Below the pieces are notes generated by a model. It was not told the DNA's origin, did no database searches, and saw only the letters and a list, made by a program, of their open reading frames with translations. Below are positions 11,118-21,174 of a stretch of DNA of 64,000 nt, one piece after another. The first letter of the stretch is position 1; each line of letters starts with the position of its first letter. The stretch is taken from assembly GCA_038373885.1 (NCBI GenBank), contig JAWZYV010013295.1, positions 111,792 to 175,791 on the forward strand. The letters are read 5' to 3'. The DNA is from Cheiracanthium punctorium (lineage: Eukaryota > Arthropoda > Arachnida > Araneae > Cheiracanthiidae). Both the position numbers and the translations under genes were made by a program.

Positions 11118-11330
11118 AACTATAGTATTTAGTCGCCCTCTCATAATAGTCGCGACCCCGTTTTGAAGCAGAAAACATAGGCTTTAGAGCTACAATATTA
11201 TGTAGTAGATTTTCCCCGCATAATAGTCTAACCTAGAGTTTCACCATCAAAATAAGAAAAAATAGTGCGATTTTTACGCGAGTAAAAACGGTAGTAATTT
11301 ACCGAGTGTTTCCAGATTATGTTGTGCTTA
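11118..11330. repeat. TE fragment related to 19722-19840
   Basis: Both share CATAAYAGTCGC, GTTTTGAAGCA/CATTTTGAAGCAC and TTTTCCCSGCATAA phrases. The right part ends AAACGGTAGTAATTTACC. Superfamily not determined. Confidence 0.4.
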
Positions 11331-12500
11331 TTTGTCAGTTGCACAAAAAATAAGGCATTTTTCTTCTTATGAAATACTTATGATATGCATAAGATTCGCA
11401 AATAATCTTTCAGAAAATTTTGAGAAAAAAATCTAATAGCATAATACATAATTCATAATAAATCTCTTTAATGAAGGCATTAGCAGAACCTGTTTATCGG
11501 CTGGGCAACCGGGGCACTTGCCCTGGGCCCACCAATTTCAAGGGCCCAAAAGTTTTGTACTTTTCAACGCAGATTGTTATATATTAATTCATAAAAACCT
11601 TATACAAAATTTGGATTGTCATTATCTTGAGTCGTAAGCTGATTATCTGACATTTTACTATACTAAGGGTCCTCTAAAACCCATCAGCATTCGAGCGAAA
11701 TCCGTGAGCCAGCGTTTGAGCCTCTTATTGTAAATTTTATTATAAGAAAGTGTCACCAGTTTTAAGATACGTACTCAGCGGCGGATCCAGAAAAAAATTC
11801 TGGAGGGGGCACAAGACAATTTTTGTCACATTTCCTTATAGAATGACTTGAATTTACAAAATAAATCAATCTTCTATAGTGTAAACTTCATTCGTCTGGG
11901 GGGGGGGCACGTGCCCCTGTGCCCCCCCTCTGGATCCGCCAATGTACGTACTGTAAGTTTTGCGATTCATTTTATTTATATTTTAAAGAAGTTTAGTATA
12001 GAAGTGTACGTATATGTAGTATGTGTCTAGATATTCATCATTTGTGAAAATAAATGCTATCCATGTATGCAAAACTCCTTTAACATACGTTCGTTACTGC
12101 AATGTATTCATGTATTTAGTACCTAAACTTGATATATATTTCTGCAGATAAATATGTGCCCAAAACAACTTAATGCGGACTATATAATTTCTCGTAGGTG
12201 CAAAGGCCCAAAAAATTTGTATTTGCCCAGGGCCCAATATCGTGATGATCGGGCCCTGGGCATTAGTAGAAATCCAGAACAGTGAATCCAGAAATGAAGG
12301 AGGGGGTAGAAGGGACGATATGTATGACAAAGCATTCTTATCACAGATTTTCTATAGACTTTTGATATAAAATAGAATATTTCAGAACATTTGGAATTCG
12401 GGGCCCTTTCGATCCTGGGGCCGTGGGCAAAGTTCGGATTTGCTCATGCGATAATAAGGCCTAAGGCCCAGCTCGTATTACATTCAGTACGCTGTATTTT
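11331..12500. repeat. GGGCCC-rich repeat region around a hAT MITE
   Basis: Starts near 11500 with CTGGGCAACCGGGGCACTTG and GGGCCCACCAATTT. Toward the right, at 12205-12261, AAAGGCCCAAAAAATTTG and a palindrome of GCCCAGGGCCC (12225-12235) with GGGCCCTGGGC (12251-12261) appear. A related phrase (GGGGCAACTGCCCAGGGCC) is at about 20075-20095. Probably a TIR element carrying the 11776-11944 MITE; its ends are not firmly placed. Confidence 0.4.
11776..11944. mobile_element. hAT MITE (GGCGGATCCAGA family), exact 8-bp duplication TACGTACT
   Basis: TACGTACT at 11768-11775 and 11945-11952. Ends CAGCGGCGGATCCAGA and TCTGGATCCGCCAATG, a 16-bp imperfect TIR. G- and C-tracts lie inside. 169 bp, non-coding. 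Confidence 0.88.
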
Positions 12501-13513
12501 CATTTTGTTTCAACTTTGATGAAAGACGTATTTAAATATTATAAAAATAAAATAATTTGTTCAAATATACCATTTTTAGGGCTGTCTTTGAAATTCAAAC
12601 TTTAGAAGTGTGATAAAATTCTGTAAAATAATTGGATTAACAGAGTTCATATGTTGTCGAAAAATACAACTTGAGTTTTCAGTTTAAATTAGGACAGCTC
12701 TAGGAGGCGCGTACAGCAAGTACATTGAATTCTTATTTGCTGAAAAGCTTGGGACTAGATAACACAAAATATAGCAATTGTCCAATAAGAATTCACAGTA
12801 AGAAGAGGCGTGGACATTTTAATCCGGCAAAATTGGAGGCATTCAACATCAATAGTGCTGCCATCTACTGGCCAGACTAGAAACTAATGACAATAGGCAG
12901 ACTTTGGGAAACAAATTTAAAAAAAAAACCGATGAAAAAAAAATATATTTATTTAAAATATTTCTTTCCTTATAATCTTTCTTTTACGAAAGCCAATTAA
13001 ACCGATAATGTTGTAGTTTGTGATATAGAAACGAATTAAAAGAAAGACTGCAATGCTTGGCTGCTTATCGCTATAAACATACGCCAACATGCAAAACAAT
13101 GGATTGTAGCGAAAACAATACTTTAAAAAGTTAAACCGATAAAAATGCATTCGTAGTAGATTCCGGTTGCCTTCATGTACATCATATTTGAATTTTGAAT
13201 TCATACCTTTATTTAATCCGAAGTTTTTGTCGTACCTTCGAAATTTTGTTGGCGAAAATCGATCGAGGAACACCCTTAAGGCGGTATAACCTATAACCTG
13301 GCTTTTTTTTTCCGCGTAGGGTGAGCGAATGCCAATAGATGGCTCTGAAAATCACAGGGTGGGCGTGGACAGAGGTGGTTACTTAGTTGCGTTAGGGGAG
13401 GGAATTTTAAATAGGTAGAAATTGTTTGACCAGTAGCATGCAACTTGACCACCCTCTCATTTTCCCTGCTTACAGGTTACCAGTTTTGGCAAAATTGTTT
13501 TTTATTTGGCATT
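12501..13513. other. Unassigned AT-rich stretch with one 106-aa ORF
   Basis: A minus-strand ORF at 12953-13273 encodes 106 aa (start MFLDRFSPTKFRR). I recognise no family; it is rich in Phe, Tyr, Asn and basic residues as chance AT-rich ORFs tend to be. Nothing else is supported here. Confidence 0.3.
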
Positions 13514-13521
13514 ATTATTAC

Positions 13522-13727
13522 CATACGCGCCCATAGAATTTTTTTTTTTTTTTTTTTTTTTTTTTGTGGGTGAGGGGGCCTTCAAAAAATATTTTGTAGA
13601 AAGTGGCAAATTTCACTCTTGTATGAGTTCCGATTTCACTTTGTGGTGCACGTTTGTTTACATCTTAACACAATATACTAACTCTCCAGAGGGGGCAAGT
13701 GCCCTACCTTAGCCCCGGGCGCCCATG
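13522..13727. mobile_element. hAT MITE (GGGCGCCCAT family), exact 8-bp duplication ATTATTAC
   Basis: ATTATTAC at 13514-13521 and 13728-13735. Ends CATACGCGCCCATA and GGGCGCCCATG. Contains a T26 tract (13540-13565) and the shared GGGGGCAAGTGCCCTACCTT phrase. Confidence 0.8.
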
Positions 13728-13735
13728 ATTATTAC

Positions 13736-13976
13736 TGTTATTATCATTAATAATTCCCTTTGTCCTTAAAAAAAAAACCACTTAACTGGTGAACAATATA
13801 ACAGGGACCTAATTATACCGGATGTTTCAAAATAGATGTTAAAGCGATTCTCTTTTAAGCCGTAAGTGATCGAAACATACTTTCAATTAGAAAAGTTCGT
13901 CAAATGAAGAGTAGCTTTCAGACAGGGCAACTTTTTTACTAGGGGCTGTATACATATTAAAATAGGAAATTTAATT
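13736..13976. other. No supported feature
   Basis: AT-rich spacer between a hAT MITE and a TIR element. Confidence 0.4.
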
Positions 13977-14695
13977 TTATACGGTCCCTCCTTTCCTATC
14001 ACTTATGTTTAGAAAAACTTTTGCTCTTTGTCTAAGAAAATTAATTATAAAAATCCCAAGTCCCTAACTGAAATAGTTAGCGAGAAAATTAATTTTAAAA
14101 ATAATGACTTATACTACTTTATCTACTGTGTTGACGTCTATTTTCAGGCAAAAAAATATTTGATTTAGGGGACCCACTATGAGTTGATAAAAGTTAAATA
14201 ATGATCTCATTATTGGGAAAGGCAATTAAAGGCGTTCAAATGTGTGAAATTAACAGGATACAGTTGATCACCTGAATGGATCGGTTTGGCTTTATGAAAT
14301 AGAGCGATAATTTAGTCTTTTAGGGGGACATCCATTAATTACGTCACACTTCTAGAGAAGAATTTTAAAGTGTAAAATTAGAATGACAAAATAATGGTGT
14401 AGGTTACTATGGTGTGGTAACTAACTGGATACTGCCTATCGTGCATTATTGGAAAATTCTAGCTAAATTAGGATTTGAGAAGTCAACTGTGTCTATCGAG
14501 TGACTATTAGCATAAATTAATGTCATCTGAAAAGTAATTACATTTTTTACTTTGAGACACCCCTTTAGTATTTGGCGACAAATGCTAAAATTTTCAAATT
14601 GATATATTTCAGAAACTATTCCACTTAGAAACATGGGATTTTTTAGAGCAGCATATCTCTAAATATAAAGGATAGGAAAGGAGGGACCGTATAAA
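13977..14695. mobile_element. TIR element with TATACGGTCCCTCCTTTCC ends
   Basis: At least 25 bp of perfect inverted repeat (TTTATACGGTCCCTCCTTTC plus CTATC) at 13977-14001 and 14671-14695, weakly extended inward (TTATGTTTAGA and TCTAAATATAAAG). 719 bp, no coding capacity. Target duplication unclear. Confidence 0.7.
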
Positions 14696-14788
14696 GAATT
14701 CACTCACTTGCGTCCATTCACGAAGACGGTCAAAATGAGGGGTGAGGAATTGAATACTTTCCGTGCAAACGAGGAAGTTTCCCCCTTT

Positions 14789-16789
14789 TTACTTCCTTGT
14801 ACGTAGTATAAGGAAGTAATGTGATCCCGAAAAATTTTGGGGGCCAAATTTCGACAAAAAAAAACCGATTTTGACTACCTCTAAATTTAATTTTAAAATT
14901 TTTTTCGATGCATCCTATCGTAGGCTAGCATGCACGATCATATTAAAGCTTCTGCAACTCATTTTGACCAGCGGCGAGTCTGCTGCGGCCAGTTTTTCCA
15001 TGCCGTCTGTACGTACGTACGTACGTATGTATGCAACTCGCATATCTCAAAAACTATTGGTCGTAGAATCTTGAGATTTGATATTTAGGATTGTTCTATG
15101 ATCTAGTTGTGCACCTCCCCTTTTAGTGGCAATCGAATGGATAGTTTATGTACAGGACCGCCCAAAAGATTCGAAATACATTACGCTCTATGGGCCGAAA
15201 TTCATTAAACTCGCCTAACTCAAAAGCTATTAGACGTAGAATGTCGAAACTTCATATTTTGGATAGTTGTAACATCTAGTTGTGCACCTCTCCTTTTGGT
15301 TCCATTCGACTGGATAGTTTATCTACAGGACTGGCCAAAACATTCGAAATACATTACGCTCAATGGGCCGAAACTCATTAAACTCGCATATCTCAAAAAC
15401 TATTAGGCGTAGAATGTTGAAACTTTATATTTAGGATTGCTGTAACATCTAGTTGTGCACCTCCCCTTTCGATTCCATTCGACTGGATAGTTTATCTACA
15501 GAACCGCCCAAAAGATTCGAAATACATTACGCTCTATGGGCCGAAATTCATCAAAGCGTTTTTTAGAGGTATTAGGCTATTTCAAACGACTCAGAAGTGA
15601 TGTATGCTGTAAAGAGTTAGAAAATGAATTTCTCCATTAAAAAAAGTGTCTTTATCATTTGTAGTTCTGCTACAGGAACACTCAAAAGATTTCCAATACA
15701 TTACGGTCAATGGCAATTTTAGGGGCATTCATCCATTTCAAGCACAATACCGTCCTACCACATAAGTTAGGTAATGGTCCGACCACGGTCACGTGCCTCC
15801 CTCAAGAACTATGCCAAAAGTCGCCAAGCTTGGCGACTTTTGGTGTACGTGTGTGCATATTTAACTCTCAAATCTCAAAAACTGTTATGAAATTTCATAT
15901 ATAAGAATGTTGTAACATCTAGTTGTGTATCTCGATTTTTGGTTCCAATCTACTGGAGAGTTTATATACAGGACCACCGAAAAGAATTTTAGTACTTTAA
16001 TGTCTATGGACATCTTCAATATAATACAACTGTAGACAGTCATTGTTTGGCACATGCCCAAAAACTCGCCGTCTGTCCTCGACCTTGGCGAGTTTTGGCG
16101 AAATATCACCAAATTTGGCGATAGTCAGTCATTTGGTCCATGCCCAAAGTATCGCCATTTGTCATCGTTCTTGGCGAGTTTTGGCGAAATATCGCCAAAT
16201 TTGGCGATAATCTGTCATTGTTTGGTTCATGCTTAAAATCTCGCCAAATTTCGTCGACATTGACGAGTTTCGCCAAAATATCGCCAAATTTGGCGCCAAA
16301 AGTTATTTCGTATTTTGTATAACACTAAAACTTTAACCCGTAGATTTTTGAACTTTTGTATTTAGAACTATTGTAATATCTAACTGTTTTCCATATCTTT
16401 TTTGACAGCAATCGACTGAGAATTTATTTACAGGGCGAGCCAAATGACTTGAATTGAGCCAAATGACTTGAATACATTGAGGTGTATGGATGCATTCAAA
16501 TCATTGAAAATCTGTGGTCAATGACTACTTTGGCTATCCCCAAAATCTCGCTGACTATCTCAAGTTTGTCGGCTTTTGGTGAAATATCGCCAAATAAAGT
16601 GTCAGAAGGAAATATTTCAAATTGAACTCAGCTTGGCGATATCGAAATATTTGTCTAGAAATCGCTAAACCTTACTATTATTGATATTTTATCTCTTTCA
16701 AACAAATAAGTTTAGAGGAAGTGCGTCGAAAATATTTTTGATCTAATGGACGTGCAAGGAAGTCATGTGTTGGACACATCAGATTTTTT
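14789..16789. mobile_element. 2-kb minisatellite element, copy A
   Basis: Almost collinear with the inverted copy at 51108-53095. One end is TTACTTCCTTGTACGT followed by the complementary AAGGAAGTAA, forming a terminal hairpin (14791-14818). The other end is CGTGCAAGGAAGTCATGTGT near 16751-16770, so ACTTCCTTGYACGT occurs inverted at both ends as a subterminal repeat. Inside are (GTAC)n, four diverged ~170-bp units (each with TCTCAAAAACTATTAGRCGT, TCTAGTTGTGCACCTC, ATTACGCTCTATGGGCC) and a CGCCAAATTTGGCGATA-type minisatellite at 16060-16300. No ORF. Confidence 0.75.
16060..16300. repeat. TCGCCAAATTTGGCGA minisatellite
   Basis: Palindromic CGCCAAATTTGGCG cores recur about every 70-100 bp, alternating with CTTGGCGAGTTTTGGCG and ATATCGCC phrases. 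Mirrored at about 51580-51800 in the inverted copy. Another palindrome, AAGTCGCCAAGCTTGGCGAC with TTT, lies at 15820-15840. Confidence 0.8.
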
Positions 16790-17287
16790 CTTCACAGAAT
16801 CCTATGTTTGCGTTTGTTTTTCCCCCCGTTGTTGCCCTTCAAGGCCATGAATGAAACGGTTTAGGCCGCTTTGGTATAAAATGAAGGGAAAGAACTGAGT
16901 GATTGATTGCGCATCTGTGGGTGCAAAATAGGGGTCCTGTAAAAGATGCACTTCCTTTTGTCCAGGTTGAGCGAGCCCCTTAGTGAGTTTCTCTTTCTCC
17001 CCTGTTTGAAACAACAAGCAGAGGGGGATGAGCGCCATTTTCACCCACACACGAAACAGAGGCAGGCGCACACCGGATTGAACGGGAGAACTGTGCGGGA
17101 TTTTACTGTATCAAATCCCATATAGAATTTTTCATTTACAAAAAAACTGTCTTCATTTTCTTCGTTTTTACCTAAATTAATTGAGAACCAAAATCATAAT
17201 ATATTTCAGATGTTTCTAAATAAGATTTGATTGAAGTAACCCTTTATGAATTAATTCACAGTAAGTTTTACATTAAGAAAGTAATTT
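16790..17287. other. Unassigned, moderately GC-rich at left
   Basis: A minus-strand 89-aa ORF (16802-17071) lies in the GC-richer part; it has no motif I recognise. No splice or TE signal supports it as a gene. Confidence 0.3.
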
Positions 17288-17778
17288 CTTTGCAAAAATG
17301 GGTAAAACGGGGCAAAATTTGATAAAACTTGTGCCAAGTTTTATATATTAATTCGTGCTTGTCAATGCCGACTTCACGCGTTCAAAAAAGTAAAAACAAT
17401 AATACTAATCTTTATTTAACCGCTTAGAGAAAGTAAGCAATTCTAAATAATAGTTGGGCAAAATTTTCCAAAATTATGTCATTTAGATATCGCAGTCCAT
17501 ATCACCTATGTTGTATATTTCTTTTAAGGGCTCAGCTCCGTATTAGTTCAGGGGAATTTTTAAAAATTATTATTACTATTATTAACTTTACAAAACTAAA
17601 TAATTACTGGGGAAAACTTATACATAAAAATATTTGTTTTAATTCGTGTTTGGGGGTGTGAACTTATACATATTTATATTTATATATATATAATTTGCCC
17701 AAAATATTATTTACTGTTGTTTACCTTCTTGAACAAATTTTAGCAAGTTTTGTCCCGTTTTACTCACCTTTTGCAAAG
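17288..17778. mobile_element. TIR element with CTTTGCAAAA...GGGTAAAACGGG ends
   Basis: Left CTTTGCAAAAATGGGTAAAA (17288) continuing CGGGGCAAAATTTG; the right end is the imperfect reverse complement (CTTTTGCAAAG end at 17778). About 45 bp of imperfect inverted repeat, 491 bp in total, AT-rich inside, no ORF of note. Confidence 0.6.
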
Positions 17779-17784
17779 TATAAT

Positions 17785-17951
17785 CAGGGGCGTAGCCAGA
17801 AATTTTTCATGGGGGGGGTTACGACTACTACAACTCATATATATGTATACGTGTGTGTGATAATGTAGTGAAGAATACACATTTTGTATGGCAAAAAATT
17901 TCTCTTGGGGGGGGGGTTATGACCCCCTAACCCCCCCTTGGCTACGCCCTG
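17785..17951. mobile_element. hAT MITE (GGCGTAGCCAGAAA family), exact 8-bp duplication AGTATAAT
   Basis: AGTATAAT at 17777-17784 and 17952-17959. Ends CAGGGGCGTAGCCAGAAATT and CCTTGGCTACGCCCTG with G- and C-tracts inside. The deleted relative at 39266-39339 has the same CATGAAAAATTTCTGGCTAC end. Confidence 0.9.
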
Positions 17952-17994
17952 AGTATAATGTATACACAATTACAGCATATTTTTACTTCCAGTA

Positions 17995-18360
17995 ACTGTC
18001 TAGATTGTAGGTTTAAAATGATTTAAAACTCATTTCTTAAAATGTAAAATGTAAATGTCTTAAAATGTTAATCTAATTAACGGTTAATTAGTTTTACTAT
18101 AATAGTTTTAATAATTGTATTTATACTATTATTGATATTGCAAAGATTATTTTCCCTCACCAACTGTGATTGAAACATATCTGTAAACCTTTAGTAAGAA
18201 AATCTGAAACTTTCTACATCATCTCATTAATGTATGGGGGTATATTTTACTTAATGGGAATTTTTGTAAGAGGAGGCTGTATAAAAAATAAAAGTTTGTA
18301 TTTATTTACATTTAATTTCCTGAAAATTTTATTCGATATCATAAAATAACTATGTAATTC
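17995..18360. repeat. Diverged dispersed repeat L (inverted copy at 32100-32455)
   Basis: About 360 bp aligned collinearly with the reverse complement of 32100-32455: AAAACTCATTTCTTAA, CCCTCACCAACT, CTCATTAATGTATGGGG, GGGAATTTTTGTAAGAGG, TGAAAATTTTATTCGATA. No ends or coding capacity identified. Confidence 0.7.
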
Positions 18361-18931
18361 ACTCCATATGTCTTAGATCAATATTTAAAGAAGGAAACCA
18401 TAGGCCACTGTTTTTAAGACACCCTCGATTATAGGGATTGAGAGTGATTATGATTTTTATTTAATATTAAAAATATTAAACTTTTTACTTTCACTGTAAA
18501 TGATCATAAAAGTTATTTAGGTTTTGGGGTTAAGGCAGATCTACACAAGGGTTGTCTGCTTAATTAAGGCATGCCTTGGGCGGTGGACTTTTTGAGGGGT
18601 TCTAACCCGAATTCACGTTACAGCTGGAGAAAAAGGCCGCGCGGTAGGCCAGAACCCTAGACCTATGCACTTCAGCCGTTTACTAATTGTCATGAAATTA
18701 GTAAAAATTTTTATACTACAATGTAAAAGGTACTTGATTAATTTTTTTCTTATTTTTTTATTAGATAAATTTATATCCTATAAAGCTCTCTTCTTTATAA
18801 AACTTATACCTTATTTAACTTTTAAGATAAACTGAAAAAAACTTGCTGAAATACGCAAGAATGCGATCTGTTTCATTTTTGTATTCTCGGATATGAGAAA
18901 GAAATGATCCGTTTAATATCCGTATCCACGG

Positions 18932-18963
<32 letters not shown>

Positions 18964-19721
18964 TATTCGTTTTCATATCCGTATCCGCCGATCTACCTTT
19001 TATGACGATACAGCACACACAGCCGCTGTTCACACAATTTAGCCCTTTTAACGGCCTTTAAAGGTGTTCCAAAAGCTTTGCGGTCAAATATGGGCACTCT
19101 TTCCTTCTTCCTAACAAAATAGCTGGGTAACAGGTGTCAGGAACGTTCCCCCCCCCCCCCCCCCACACTCCCTGTGTCCTGACCAACGCGGCGATCTTAC
19201 AGAAACCTAATTTTTAACTGATCCCCCAGCTCCCGTCAGGAACTCCCCTTCAAGATGGGGGTAGACACTTTTTATACCAAATGGCGTATACACCGAATGA
19301 AACACACCTTCTGCCTCAGATGTATATTTTGGACATTTTGCTGCACCACATACGCTCAGAGACTCGTTGGACTGGGAGTCAGATAGACACAGAATGATAT
19401 CAGGCAGTTCTAGCTTGGGGATGTCACCATAAATCTCTGATCTACGGCTAAAAAAAAAAAAAAAAAAAAAAAAAGCGGATGTCTATTTTACTGGCGTCGA
19501 CTTGCAAAAATTATCGAGGGGGGGGGGGGTGTAAGGGGCTCTAATGAGTCAGTTGGGATGGGGTGAGTTAAAATATACTTCCCATTAGTGTTCAAGGAAT
19601 CACGAATTTTTTTTATTAAGTTTTTCGTTATAATCCTTATATTAAAAAATTCCTTTTATATTTTAGAAAATACGCGCTTGCGTGAACGTTTCAAGTATCC
19701 TTTCTTAATTTCAAAATAAAT
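18361..19721. other. Unassigned, with several homopolymer tracts
   Basis: Contains A27 (18935-18961), C15 (19150-19164), A23 (19450-19473) and G10 (19519-19528) tracts. Mixed AT-rich and GC-richer sequence. No gene supported; the ORF at 18815-19033 is the poly-A tract in another frame. Confidence 0.4.
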
Positions 19722-19844
19722 ACCGTGTTTACCGCGTAATAGTAGACCTCGCATAACAGTCGCACCGGCATTTTGAAGCACAAAAAATCATCAATATATT
19801 TTCCCGGCATAAAAATCGCCCGGCGCGATTTTATCTTCATCAGG
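19722..19844. repeat. TE fragment related to 11118-11330
   Basis: Starts CCGTGTTTACCGCGTAATAG and carries the CGCATAACAGTCGC and TTTTCCCGGCATAA phrases. It stops where the next TIR element begins at 19845. Confidence 0.4.
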
Positions 19845-20488
19845 CCCAGACAGCACATAAGCTTAAATCAAGCTTGACATTTGGCTTGGCAATGCAAGGT
19901 TGGCTTAAGCTGGATTTTCACTTGCAAAGTGCGGTGATGGCGCTATCTGTGAAAGAGAATGGACAATATTTGTCTAGCGTCCTCAAATTTGATGAAAGTT
20001 CTTAAAAGATGTGTTTTAACGGGGATGGGTTTTTTATTACCAGTGCCATATTACCGGCAGGGCAAACGGGGCAACTGCCCAGGGCCTACAGATTTTAGGG
20101 CCCAAAAATCTTACATCTTACACTTTTGTAATTTTAAAATAAAATTACAAAGGATAAAAAAAATTCAGAAGTTAAATATTTTTTTTAATTATAAAATATG
20201 AACAATGAAAATAATTCAAATTTACATTTGTATAAATTAATTTAAACTTGTTTTTAATTCTTCGAAATGCTCAAAATCAATATAGCATATACCAATATGT
20301 AGGAAAATAACTAACCACATTTGTAAAGAGAATTTTTAGTGTTAAAAAATAGCAAAATTTTTCAATTATTTGTTATTTTAAGAAATATTTACAAAAATGA
20401 CTAAAGTGTTTGTATTCCATACATGTTAGCAACTCTGATATAGCATTTCGAAGTAACGTTTAACTACCTGTTTCTTTCATTTCAGATT

Positions 20489-20513
20489 ACTTAACACAAA
20501 CTTTGTGTTAAGT
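20489..20513. repeat. Near-perfect palindrome ACTTAACACAAA-C-TTTGTGTTAAGT
   Basis: 12-bp arms with a single-base spacer, inside the CAAGCTT TIR element. Confidence 0.85.
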
Positions 20514-20837
20514 AAGTAAACCGCTTCTATTTTTCCAAATATGGAAATTCTTCAAAATAAAATACAATTATACTACAAAATTGATTTCAAAATCAGTCGT
20601 TTGTCTCGATTTTGGCCAGCGGCAGTATTGATCATGAGTGTTGCGAAAGTTTTAAAACATGTGTTGCTCTTAAGTTTATATTATGTTTATTTCCCTATTA
20701 GTAGAGTCTCTAAATCACACGTAAAATTATTTTAATTTTGATGCATCCCATGGAAAAAAAAAACACATCGCCCACTTATCAATCTGGCCAGGAAACCGCT
20801 TAATAGTTCACTTCAAACTTTAGTCACAGCTGCACAA

Positions 20838-21010
20838 GGCTCCGGTGGCTGAATGGATAACGCGCTCGGCTACGAATCGAAAGGTCCCGGGTTCTATTCT
20901 AGCCACGGACACTCGATGGAAACAGATTAAAATAGCATAGAGGCGGTCAGCATAGAGGGGGGAAAATGCGCGGACAAATAAAGTAAGTGGGGCGCGGGTG
21001 CCCCGTGTAT
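20838..21010 (+). mobile_element. tRNA-Arg-like SINE or tRNA pseudogene
   Basis: 20838-20907 resembles tRNA-Arg(ACG): GGCTCCGGTGGCTGAATGG with box A at about 20846-20856, a CTACGAA anticodon-type loop, and box B GGTTCTATTCT at 20890-20900. The acceptor ends do not pair well, and the sequence continues into a ~100-bp unrelated body, so it is probably a SINE rather than a working tRNA gene. Confidence 0.55.
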
Positions 21011-21174
21011 TTAGAAATTTTTTAAGCTTGAAATGTCAAGCTTAATGCAAGCTGGGCAAGTGTAAACTAGAACACTTGATTCAAGCGTCCTTACGCGACT
21101 GGAATTTTCAAGCTTAATTCAAGCTTATTGACTTGATAAATCAAGCTTGCTGCAAGTTTGCTGTGCTGTCTGGG

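Larger units (their letters stand above)
19845..21174. mobile_element. TIR element with subterminal CAAGCTT repeats
   Basis: Perfect 13-bp inverted ends CCCAGACAGCACA at 19845 and its complement ending 21174. Both subterminal regions are studded with AAGCTT/CAAGCTTG words: at least three in 19860-19920 and at least seven in 21025-21150, the kind of clustered motif that transposases bind. Inside are a SINE (20838-21010), a GGGCCC repeat fragment (about 20055-20110) and a 25-bp near-perfect palindrome. No transposase ORF. Superfamily unknown. Confidence 0.65.

Noticed and set aside
12953..13273. 106-aa minus-strand ORF as a gene
   Set aside because: AT-driven composition, no motif, no context.
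14789..16789. Canonical Helitron
   Set aside because: It has a terminal hairpin, but no CTRR|T end and no A|TC start that both copies share unambiguously.
20838..20910. Functional tRNA-Arg gene
   Set aside because: Boxes A and B are recognisable but the acceptor and T stems pair poorly, and the sequence continues as a SINE body.
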